Shown in pieces: positions 1 through 5,760 of a DNA stretch of 8,269 nt; the first letter of the stretch is position 1, and every line of letters starts with the position of its first letter. The stretch covers positions 1-8,269 of the forward strand of contig JAILAS010000050.1 of NCBI GenBank assembly GCA_024681495.1, written 5' to 3'. The DNA comes from Eubacterium sp. (GTDB taxonomy: Bacteria > Bacillota > Clostridia > Lachnospirales > Lachnospiraceae). Below the pieces are notes generated by a model. The model had not been told where the DNA came from. It made no database searches and saw only the letters and a list, made by a program, of their open reading frames with translations. The position numbers were made by a program, and so were the translations under genes.

Positions 1-867
1 GGATTCTTCTACGTGCGGGTGCCCGGAGAGGGCGAGTACGAGTGCCGCGCCAGGGGAATATTCCGCAAGGAGAACATAAAACCCCTGGTGGGAGACGTGG
101 TTGACATAACTGTCACGCATCAGGGCGACATGGAGGGCAGCATTGACGCCATCCATCCCAGGACGAACTCGCTGGTGCGCCCGCCCGTTGCGAACATCGA
201 CGTGGCGCTCGTGGTCTTCGCCTGCGCGGACCCGGACCCGAATCTTAACCTGCTGGATAAGCTCCTGGTCTCCATGGAGGTGCGCGGGATAGACAGCATC
301 CTGTGCTTCAATAAGGTCGACCTCATCGACGAGGAGAACCGAAGGAGCCTGGAGGAAAGGTTTTCTTCGGCGGGATATCCCGTCGTCTTTACGGACGCGG
401 CGAAAGGACTCGGCACCGAGAGACTCGGCGAGCTTTTGTCGGGAAAGGTCACCACGGTGGCCGGTCCATCCGGAGCGGGAAAATCCACCCTTATAAACCA
501 TCTGTGCCCCGCGGCCGAAATGGCCACCGGCACAGTCAGCGATAAGATCGGCAGGGGACGCCACACCACCAGGCACTGCCAGCTTTTCACGCTTCCACCC
601 GAGCGCTTCGGGCCGGAGAGCTATCTGGTGGACACGCCGGGCTTCACGTCGCTTTTCACTGAGGACATAGAGCCCGTGGACCTGGGGGATTACTTCCCCG
701 AGTTTCGTCCCTTCCTGGGACGGTGCCGCTTCTCCGGATGCGTCCATAAGAGCGAGCCTGACTGCGCCGTGAAGGAGGCCGTGGATGCCGGGAGCGTAAA
801 CAGGGAACGTTATGTAAACTATATTCACCTGCTCGAAGAGCTTGAATCACGCAATAAATACCGATAA
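1..867 (+). CDS. rsgA: Ribosome small-subunit-dependent GTPase A (RsgA/YjeQ), 5'-truncated by the window edge
   Basis: RsgA is a circularly permuted GTPase that binds the 30S subunit late in maturation and hydrolyses GTP when joined to it. The frame is open from base 1 (Gly-Phe-Phe-Tyr-Val), matching the family's N-terminal OB-fold strand, so the GTG at 13 is an internal valine codon and only a short N-terminal piece is missing. Numbering from base 1, the OB-fold ends near residue 70, followed by the permuted G motifs: G4 NKVD (104-107), G1 GPSGAGKST (155-163), the switch region ending RGRHTTRH, then G3 DTPG (211-214). The C-terminal zinc knuckle C-x4-C-x-H-x5-C is intact (C242, C247, H249, C255). 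The TAA stop is 13 bases before the rpe start, implying co-transcription. In Bacillota this gene often follows a Ser/Thr kinase and phosphatase pair; that part is outside the window. Identification is very secure. Confidence 0.95.
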   Translation, partial: GFFYVRVPGEGEYECRARGIFRKENIKPLVGDVVDITVTHQGDMEGSIDAIHPRTNSLVRPPVANIDVALVVFACADPDPNLNLLDKLLVSMEVRGIDSILCFNKVDLIDEENRRSLEERFSSAGYPVVFTDAAKGLGTERLGELLSGKVTTVAGPSGAGKSTLINHLCPAAEMATGTVSDKIGRGRHTTRHCQLFTLPPERFGPESYLVDTPGFTSLFTEDIEPVDLGDYFPEFRPFLGRCRFSGCVHKSEPDCAVKEAVDAGSVNRERYVNYIHLLEELESRNKYR

Positions 868-868
868 T

Positions 869-883
869 GGAGGTAATGTTTTG
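869..883 (+). promoter_or_regulatory. Ribosome binding site that fixes a TTG start for rpe
   Basis: GGAGG at 869-873 stands 7 bases before TTG at 881. The in-frame TTG at 842 lies inside rsgA and has no ribosome binding site. The ATG at 876 is in another frame. Translation from 881 gives MKYILSPSFL, the normal Rpe N-terminus, so the rare start codon is well supported. The site overlaps the end of rsgA closely enough to allow translational coupling. Confidence 0.85.
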
Positions 884-1549
884 AAGTATATTCTTTCCCC
901 CTCGTTTCTCTCACTGGACTTTACCAGGGCGGGAGAACAGATAAAGGCAGCAGACGAGGCCGGCGCAGACTGGATGCACGTGGACGTTATGGACGGGGCC
1001 TTTGTACCCAACATTTCCTTCGGACCGCCCGTAATAAAGTCGCTTCGAAAGGCCACCGACAAGCCCTTCGACGTTCACCTCATGATTGAGAATCCCGACA
1101 GGCTCATCGACGCGTTCGTCGACGCGGGCGCGAACAGGATCACCGTCCACGCCGAGACCGTCTACCACCTCGACAGGGTGCTCCACAGCATCAAGGAGGC
1201 GGGCTGCGAGGCGGGAGTCGCATTGAACCCCGCGACGCCCCTTTCCACAGTGGAGAACGTCCTCGACCTGGCGGACATGGTCCTCATTATGACCGTCAAT
1301 CCCGGCTACGGCGGACAGAAGTTCATCCCCTACTGCTACGATAAGATCAGGGCGCTTCGAGCCACCATCGACGAGAGAGGGCTTGACACGGATATCCAGA
1401 TTGACGGCGGAGCCGGTCGCGGAAACATAAGGGAAATCCTCGAGGCGGGCGCCAATGTGGTGGTCGCAGGCAGCGCCGTATTCAACGGAGATATCGAGGA
1501 TAACGTCCGGTTCTTTAAGGACGTGATGAACGAATTCGAGGGCCGCTAG
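881..1549 (+). CDS. rpe: Ribulose-phosphate 3-epimerase
   Basis: Rpe interconverts D-ribulose 5-phosphate and D-xylulose 5-phosphate in the non-oxidative pentose phosphate pathway, in the cytoplasm. The 222-residue product has the usual family length and a complete TIM-barrel pattern: SPSFLS (6-11), HVDVMDG (33-39) with metal ligand H33 and the ligand/acid-base residue D35, DVHLM (64-68) with metal ligand H66, the phosphate/substrate loop NPGYGGQ (140-146), IDGG (174-177) with the second acid-base residue D175, and the phosphate-binding end VAGSAVF (195-201). All expected catalytic residues are present. It starts at TTG (881) with GGAGG 7 bases upstream and sits 13 bases after rsgA, a pairing common in Bacillota. 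No promoter of its own is visible, so it is probably expressed from upstream of rsgA and ended by the hairpin at 1607-1661. Confidence 0.96.
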   Translation: MKYILSPSFLSLDFTRAGEQIKAADEAGADWMHVDVMDGAFVPNISFGPPVIKSLRKATDKPFDVHLMIENPDRLIDAFVDAGANRITVHAETVYHLDRVLHSIKEAGCEAGVALNPATPLSTVENVLDLADMVLIMTVNPGYGGQKFIPYCYDKIRALRATIDERGLDTDIQIDGGAGRGNIREILEAGANVVVAGSAVFNGDIEDNVRFFKDVMNEFEGR

Positions 1550-1596
1550 GCGCGCGGAGGACTTTTGGAAAATCACACGCTAAACGGCGTAATTGG

Positions 1597-1626
1597 ATGA
1601 CAATTACCCCTTCCATGCTTTATAAT
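1597..1626 (+). promoter_or_regulatory. Predicted sigma-A-type promoter for the HATPase-DUF362 unit
   Basis: ATGACA (1597-1602, five of six to TTGACA) and a perfect TATAAT (1621-1626) are separated by 18 bases. Transcription would start near 1633, about 60 bases before the start codon at 1692. The -10 lies within the left arm of the terminator-like hairpin at 1607-1655, so part of the match could arise from the hairpin's own AT-rich symmetry. It is nevertheless the best promoter before this unit. Confidence 0.55.
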
Positions 1627-1661
1627 GACATTAGTCACTATAAAGGTGGAAGGGGATTTTT
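1607..1661 (+). terminator. Long hairpin plus T run, probable intrinsic terminator of rsgA-rpe
   Basis: The outer stem pairs CCCCTTCCA (1607-1615) with TGGAAGGGG (1647-1655), a perfect 9 bp. After a small 2x1 internal loop, CTTTATA (1618-1624) pairs with TATAAAG (1639-1645). After one A/C mismatch, TGAC (1626-1629) pairs with GTCA (1634-1637) around a 4-base ATTA loop. This gives 20 base pairs in total. The arm is followed by ATTTTT (1656-1661). The position, 57 bases after the rpe stop, fits a terminator. The stem is longer than usual, so a protein-binding palindrome is also possible. Confidence 0.75.
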
Positions 1662-1691
1662 GTGTCGTGAAGTTCCCGAGGGGAGATTGGT

Positions 1692-2111
1692 ATGCAGGAA
1701 TTTAAAACGGCTGCTACGGATGAAAACTTAAACGCTGTGCTGGGATTCGTCAACGAACAGATGGATACTGTAGGGTTTTCCTTGAAGACACAGATGCAGA
1801 TGGAGGTGGCGGTAGAGGAGCTTTACGTGAATATCGCTCACTACGCGTATGTGCCCGGGGTGGGTGATGCCACCATTCGCGTCGAAGTCGGGGAGGATTC
1901 CGAAAAGAAGACGGTCAGTGTGACGTTTATAGACAAGGGTATTCCCTACAATCCGTTGGAGAAGGAAGACCCCGATGTCACGCTTTCCGCGGAGGAGAGA
2001 GGCATTGGCGGCCTCGGCATCTACATGGTTAAAAAGAGCATGGATTCCGTCGAGTATGTGTTTAAGGACGACCAGAACATTCTGACGATAACCAAGACGG
2101 AGGCCATATAA
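1692..2111 (+). CDS. HATPase_c protein of the anti-sigma factor Ser/Thr kinase type (RsbW/SpoIIAB-like)
   Basis: This is a stand-alone GHKL ATPase domain of 139 residues, about the length of RsbW or SpoIIAB, with no membrane segment or sensor domain. The N box is seen as EVAVEELYVNIAHYAY (38-53), with acidic E42/E43 and N47 as the expected Mg-ATP residues. The G1 box is DKGIPYNP (81-88) and the G2 box is GIGGLGIYMVKK (104-115). RsbW-type relatives bind a sigma factor or phosphorylate a STAS-domain antagonist; others act with different partners. No sigma factor, STAS protein or PP2C phosphatase is in the window, so the target is unknown. ATG 1692 has AGGGGAG at 1679-1685. The gene is followed after 11 bases by the DUF362 gene, whose ribosome binding site AAGGAG (2110-2115) overlaps this stop codon, pointing to a tight operon. 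The fold is certain; the kinase role is inferred. Confidence 0.87.
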   Translation: MQEFKTAATDENLNAVLGFVNEQMDTVGFSLKTQMQMEVAVEELYVNIAHYAYVPGVGDATIRVEVGEDSEKKTVSVTFIDKGIPYNPLEKEDPDVTLSAEERGIGGLGIYMVKKSMDSVEYVFKDDQNILTITKTEAI

Positions 2112-2122
2112 GGAGAACGCGC

Positions 2123-3250
2123 ATGGACAACGCATCCAAGGTTTATTTTACAGATTTTCGCACCTCTATCGGAGTCAGCCTCACGACCAAGCTCCAGAAG
2201 CTCATTCGTCGCGCGGGTATAGGCGATATAGACATGAACGGGAAGTACGTCGCCATTAAGATGCACTTCGGAGAGCTGGGGAACCTCGCGTTTCTGAGGC
2301 CCAACTACGCGAAGGCCGTGGCGGATGTGATAAAGGAGGGGGGAGGACTCCCGTTTTTGACGGATTGTAACACCCTCTACCCCGGCAGCAGGAAGAATGC
2401 CCTCGAGCATCTCTACTGCGCGCAGGTGAACGGATTTAACATGGTGACCACCGGTTGCCAGATCATAATCGGAGACGGACTCAAGGGCACGGACGACGTG
2501 GCCGTTCCCGTGGAGGGGGCGGAGTATTGTCCCGAGGCATACATTGGCAGGGCCGTCATGGATGCGGACATAATCGTCAGCCTCTCGCACTTCAAGGGAC
2601 ATGAGATGACAGGCTTCGGCGGCGCCATAAAGAACCTCGGCATGGGCTGCGGCAGCAGGGCCGGAAAGATGCAGCAGCACGCGGATGGCAAGCCCAGCGT
2701 GGACCAGAGCGTCTGTACCGGCTGCAGGAGATGCGCGAAGGAGTGCGGATCCGATGCCATCGTGTATCGTGATGACGGTAAGGCCTACATCGTTCCCGAC
2801 GTCTGTAAGGGCTGCGGCAGGTGCATTGGCGCCTGTTCGTTCGATGCCATCAGCACCGTGAATGACAGCGCGCTGGCGGATTTGGGATGTAAGATGGCCG
2901 AGTACACGAAGGCGGTGGTACAGAACCGCCCGCACTTCCACGTGAGCCTCATCACCGACGTTTCGCCGAACTGCGACTGCCACAGCGAGAACGACGCGCC
3001 GATCATTCCCGACATCGGAATGCTCGCGTCCTTCGACCCGGTCGCTCTCGACCAGGCGTGCGTGGACCTTTGCCAGGCGGCGGACCACTTCGAGAACAGC
3101 GCGGTGGGCGATCACCTGAAGGACGAGCACTTCCACGACCACGGCGATATTTTCCTGAACAACCATCCCGACATCACGTGGAAGGAGACGCTCGAGCATG
3201 CGGAGAAGATAGGCGTAGGGACGAGGGATTATGAGCTCATAACCATCTAA
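2123..3250 (+). CDS. DUF362 domain protein with two 4Fe-4S ferredoxin motifs
   Basis: A cytoplasmic 375-residue iron-sulfur protein of unknown reaction. The DUF362 part carries the family stretch around SHFKGHEMTGFGGAIKNLGM (155-174) and the later PNCDC (282-286), DIGMLASFDPVALDQA (297-312) and GVGTRDYELI (365-374) blocks. Between them is a bacterial two-cluster ferredoxin insert: C198, C201, C204, C208 and C228, C231, C234, C238, each in the C-x2-C-x2-C-x3-C pattern for a 4Fe-4S cluster. The reduced cysteine spacing and the paired arrangement suggest electron transfer. A histidine-rich patch (H331, H336, H338, H340) lies near the C-terminus. No signal peptide is visible. ATG 2123 is preceded by AAGGAG at 7 bases. 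The length is normal for DUF362 ferredoxin-like proteins of Clostridia. The family is clear; substrate and partner are not known, and the operon with a regulatory HATPase is the only contextual clue. Confidence 0.9.
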   Translation: MDNASKVYFTDFRTSIGVSLTTKLQKLIRRAGIGDIDMNGKYVAIKMHFGELGNLAFLRPNYAKAVADVIKEGGGLPFLTDCNTLYPGSRKNALEHLYCAQVNGFNMVTTGCQIIIGDGLKGTDDVAVPVEGAEYCPEAYIGRAVMDADIIVSLSHFKGHEMTGFGGAIKNLGMGCGSRAGKMQQHADGKPSVDQSVCTGCRRCAKECGSDAIVYRDDGKAYIVPDVCKGCGRCIGACSFDAISTVNDSALADLGCKMAEYTKAVVQNRPHFHVSLITDVSPNCDCHSENDAPIIPDIGMLASFDPVALDQACVDLCQAADHFENSAVGDHLKDEHFHDHGDIFLNNHPDITWKETLEHAEKIGVGTRDYELITI

Positions 3251-3281
3251 ATGAGTATATTTCTCAAAAGACCATAATTGG

Positions 3282-3310
3282 TTGACATAGGATTTTTTAG
3301 AGGTTAACAT
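3282..3310 (+). promoter_or_regulatory. Predicted promoter of the tetR-ABC unit
   Basis: A perfect TTGACA (3282-3287) is followed after 17 bases by TAACAT (3305-3310, four of six to TATAAT). Transcription would begin near 3317, about 50 bases before the tetR start. The -10 is inside the first 15-bp palindrome (3303-3317), an arrangement expected for repression by a protein bound there. Confidence 0.65.
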
Positions 3311-3317
3311 TGTTAAC
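3303..3317 (+). promoter_or_regulatory. Candidate TetR operator, copy 1 (on the -10)
   Basis: GTTAACATTGTTAAC is a perfect 15-bp palindrome with a single central base (3310). It covers the predicted -10 of the tetR promoter. TetR-family dimers usually bind palindromes of this size in front of their own gene, so autorepression is the simplest reading. Confidence 0.6.
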
Positions 3318-3327
3318 GTTGTAGGAC

Positions 3328-3342
3328 GTTTACAGTGTTAAC
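3328..3342 (+). promoter_or_regulatory. Candidate TetR operator, copy 2 (downstream of the transcription start)
   Basis: GTTTACAGTGTTAAC matches copy 1 at 13 of 15 positions and is itself palindromic with one mismatched pair (fourth base). The centres of the two copies (3310 and 3335) are 25 bases apart, about 2.4 helical turns. It would lie just after the transcription start. Confidence 0.55.
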
Positions 3343-3368
3343 CTTTTTTGATGTGAGGTGACATAACA

Positions 3369-3971
3369 ATGGGTTCCAAAGAAAACATTTTAAAAGTGGC
3401 GGAAAGGGAGTTCGCCGAAAAGGGATTCCACGATGCCTCCATGCGAAGTATTGCCGGAGAGGTGGGGATTACCGCCACCGCACTGTACAGGCACTTCAAG
3501 GATAAGGAGGCTATATTCGATGCGCTGGTCGAACCGGTTCTGGCAAAGATGGATGAGGCATTCCAAATGATTGAGGATGAGGAGTTCGATGTCATGAGCA
3601 ATCAGGGAGCCGATGCGATGTGGGCGAGGGAGGTCAACAGCTCCATAAAGTTCGTCGACATGATCTGGGAGTACAAAGATCAGATGCGTCTGCTTCTTTG
3701 CCATTCCCAGGGCACGAAGTACGAGAATTTCGTGCACGATATTGTGACGCGCATCCAGGAGTCGACGCTTAAATTCCAGGAGTACGAGAAGAACCGGGGC
3801 GTTGAAATACGTGAGGTCAATCAGAAGGAGATGCACGTTCTGCTGAGCGCACAGTACGAGGCGATAATGGAGATTTTTCGTCATGACTATACCAGGAAAG
3901 AGGCTTTTCATCTGGTGGAGACTGTCGATAATTTCTTCCTGCCGGGTTGGAGAGAGTTTTTAGGTTTTTAA
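3369..3971 (+). CDS. TetR/AcrR-family transcriptional regulator
   Basis: A 200-residue DNA-binding protein. Residues 1-50 form the typical TetR N-terminal domain: helix 1 ENILKVAEREFAEKGF (5-20), then the helix-turn-helix SMRSIAGEVGITATALYRHF (24-43), ending in KDKEAIFDAL. The remaining 150 residues are helical, ligand-binding and dimer-forming in this family, and are too variable to name a ligand. ATG 3369 is preceded by GAGGTG (3355-3360) at 8 bases. The gene lies 28 bases before the first ABC transporter gene, so all three are probably one transcript. The two palindromes upstream suggest it represses itself and the transporter genes, with release on binding an effector, perhaps the transported compound. 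The family is secure; ligand and operator assignment are inferred. Confidence 0.93.
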   Translation: MGSKENILKVAEREFAEKGFHDASMRSIAGEVGITATALYRHFKDKEAIFDALVEPVLAKMDEAFQMIEDEEFDVMSNQGADAMWAREVNSSIKFVDMIWEYKDQMRLLLCHSQGTKYENFVHDIVTRIQESTLKFQEYEKNRGVEIREVNQKEMHVLLSAQYEAIMEIFRHDYTRKEAFHLVETVDNFFLPGWREFLGF

Positions 3972-3999
3972 CCAAAGGAAAACGGAGGTGTATATTTTT

Positions 4000-5760
4000 A
4001 TGAAACAGAAGAGTACGTTCTCATGGGTGCTCGATTTCGCGGGGAGAAGGAGGAGTTTCTTCGCAGGCAGCGTTCTGCTGGCCATCCTCGGCGTTGCGGT
4101 ATCGCTAATCCCGTATCTGATTATGGGAAAGATTATTTCGGAGCTCATGGGAGGAAACAGAGACTGGCAGTTTTACCTTATGCAGTGCGTATATATGGCC
4201 ATTGCATGGGCCGGGAGGGTGATTTTCCACAGCGTGTCCACATCGATGTCCCATATGGCTACATATGAGGTGCTGGCAGGTATCAGAAGGCAGATTACGA
4301 AGAAGCTTCAGGAGGTGCCCCTGGGCGACGTCCTGGATGAGGCGAGCGGTACCTTTAAGAACATCATCGTTGAGAGGGTGGATTCGGTCGAGAAGACGTT
4401 GGCTCACATTGTACCCGAGTTCACGGCGAACCTGCTGCTTCCGATATGTCTGTTTGTGTACATCTGCGTGCTGGACTGGCGCATGGCCCTGGCCATGTTC
4501 ATAGGCCCCGTAATAGGAGTCGTCTTTGCATGCTTTATGATGGTTGGAAACGCCGAAAGCTTCCAGCTTACCCTGGATAAGACCAAGCAGCTAAACGACA
4601 CTGCGGTGGAGTATATCGGAGGCATTGAGGTCATAAAGGCCTTCGGAAAGACGGGAACGTCCTATGAGAAGTTCGTCATCGCCGCGCGCGAAGGCGCTGA
4701 CTGCTTCATAGACTGGATGCGCAGATGCATATGGCCGTCGGCCGGCATGCTCAGCTTCGCCCCCGCCACCTATCTCGGACTGCTCCCGATTGGAGTGCTG
4801 CTCCTCATAAACGGGTCGCTTAGTCCCGAGACGTTCATCTATATCATGATACTTGCGGCCGGGCTGGTCACCCCCCTGGTCATCGCATTCTCCTATATGG
4901 ACGACATTCAGAAGATGCAGGCCATCTTCAACGATGTCACAGGAATCCTCGTAATGGAGGAGATGGAGAGACCTGAGGAGCTGACCGAGGAAATCTCCGG
5001 CAGCGAGATTGTGCTCGAGGACGTGCACTTCTCATATAAGGACAAGGAGGTTTTGCACGGCGTAAACATGACCATTACTCCCGGGACGGTTAACGCCATT
5101 GTCGGACCGTCCGGCAGCGGAAAGACCACCATTGTCCGCCTGATCGATTCCCTCTGGGATCCCGACAGCGGCAGAATTACCTACGGCGGCGTGGACATAA
5201 AGAATATCCCGCTTGGTCTGTACATGAAGCAGATTGCCTACGTGTCTCAGGATAACTTCCTCTTCGACGAGACAGTCATGGAAAACATAAGGATGGGCAA
5301 AAACGGCGCCACAGACGAGGAGGTCATCGAGGCTGCAAAGCGCTGTGGCTGCCACGACTTCATAATGTCTCTGGAGAACGGCTACGGGACTATGGTGGGC
5401 GGCTCGGGCGGACATCTTTCGGGGGGAGAGCGGCAGAGGATTTCCATCGCCAGGGCTATGCTCAAGGACGCCCCCATTGTGATTCTCGACGAGGCCACCG
5501 CCTACACCGACCCGGAGAACGAGGCGCTCATCCAGGCATCCATCGCCCGGCTGGTTAAGGATAAGACGCTTATAGTCATTGCACACAGGCTTTCTACCAT
5601 TGCCGACGTGGACAGGATTTTCCTCGTAAATGACGGCAATGTGGTTTGCAGCGGTACGCAGCAGGAGCTCCTTGACGGCAGTGATCTCTACCGCAGGATG
5701 TGGGAGGCCCACAGGTACGCCAAGGATACAGACGCAGAGGAGGGAGTTCAGAATGCATAG
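4000..5760 (+). CDS. ABC transporter half-unit, fused permease and ATPase (first of a heterodimer)
   Basis: A 586-residue protein of the type IV (exporter) fold. Six membrane segments fall at about 20-45, 57-80, 139-158, 161-184, 247-270 and 277-299, followed by an ATPase domain. ATPase motifs: Walker A GPSGSGKTT (369-377), Q-loop Q417, signature LSGGERQR (473-480), Walker B ending D497 with catalytic E498, and H-loop H529. The D-loop region reads EATAYTDPENE rather than the common SALD. In my knowledge of the family, an aromatic plus T/A before DPE(N/S)E is seen in the YbtP/IrtA type of siderophore transporters, which use an exporter fold for import; this is suggestive only. ATG 4000 is chosen because the in-frame GTG at 3988 overlaps the ribosome binding site GGAGGTG (3984-3990). 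The stop overlaps the next gene by 8 bases. Substrate unknown. Confidence 0.93.
   Translation: MKQKSTFSWVLDFAGRRRSFFAGSVLLAILGVAVSLIPYLIMGKIISELMGGNRDWQFYLMQCVYMAIAWAGRVIFHSVSTSMSHMATYEVLAGIRRQITKKLQEVPLGDVLDEASGTFKNIIVERVDSVEKTLAHIVPEFTANLLLPICLFVYICVLDWRMALAMFIGPVIGVVFACFMMVGNAESFQLTLDKTKQLNDTAVEYIGGIEVIKAFGKTGTSYEKFVIAAREGADCFIDWMRRCIWPSAGMLSFAPATYLGLLPIGVLLLINGSLSPETFIYIMILAAGLVTPLVIAFSYMDDIQKMQAIFNDVTGILVMEEMERPEELTEEISGSEIVLEDVHFSYKDKEVLHGVNMTITPGTVNAIVGPSGSGKTTIVRLIDSLWDPDSGRITYGGVDIKNIPLGLYMKQIAYVSQDNFLFDETVMENIRMGKNGATDEEVIEAAKRCGCHDFIMSLENGYGTMVGGSGGHLSGGERQRISIARAMLKDAPIVILDEATAYTDPENEALIQASIARLVKDKTLIVIAHRLSTIADVDRIFLVNDGNVVCSGTQQELLDGSDLYRRMWEAHRYAKDTDAEEGVQNA

Larger units (their letters stand above)
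3301..3349 (+). terminator. Possible intrinsic terminator of the HATPase-DUF362 unit, overlapping the tetR operators
   Basis: AGGTTAACA (3301-3309) pairs perfectly with TGTTAACCT (3336-3344). The stem continues, after a T/G wobble, with TGT (3311-3313)/ACA (3332-3334) and, after a T/T mismatch, AACG (3315-3318)/CGTT (3327-3330) around an 8-base loop. The right arm runs into TTTTTT (3344-3349). It lies 50 bases after the DUF362 stop. The stem is AT-rich and therefore weak; the symmetry may mainly reflect protein binding sites. Confidence 0.4.

Noticed and set aside
13..15. GTG at 13 as a true start of rsgA
   Set aside because: The frame is open to base 1 and its first residues match the RsgA OB-fold strand, so the gene continues beyond the left edge.
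842..880. Longer Rpe starting at the TTG at 842
   Set aside because: It would overlap rsgA and add 13 residues not seen in Rpe; TTG 881 has a proper ribosome binding site and gives the family N-terminus.
911..1576. A 221-codon - strand frame opposite rpe
   Set aside because: Rpe is certain on the + strand and the antisense translation shows no domain or credible ribosome binding site.
1550..1606. A riboswitch or small RNA in the gap after rpe
   Set aside because: Apart from the terminator hairpin and promoter no conserved aptamer-like pairing is visible, and the stretch is too short for a known class.
2021..3310. A 429-codon open frame on the - strand across the DUF362 gene
   Set aside because: It lies antisense to a gene with clear family motifs in the + frame, has low-complexity Val/Leu/Arg-rich translation with no recognisable domain, and comes from G/C-rich third positions.
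3988..3999. GTG at 3988 as the start of the first ABC gene
   Set aside because: The codon is part of the ribosome binding site GGAGGTG itself; ATG 4000 is the sensible start.
5032..5712. Long - strand frames opposite the ATPase domains (also 6695-7405)
   Set aside because: Both occur at the same place in the two homologous ABC genes and give related nonsense proteins, as expected for mirror images of conserved ATPase codons.
5630..5752. N-terminal extension of the second ABC subunit from 5630
   Set aside because: The extra 41 residues overlap the end of the first ABC gene and look like frame-shifted translation of it; ATG 5753 has a strong ribosome binding site.
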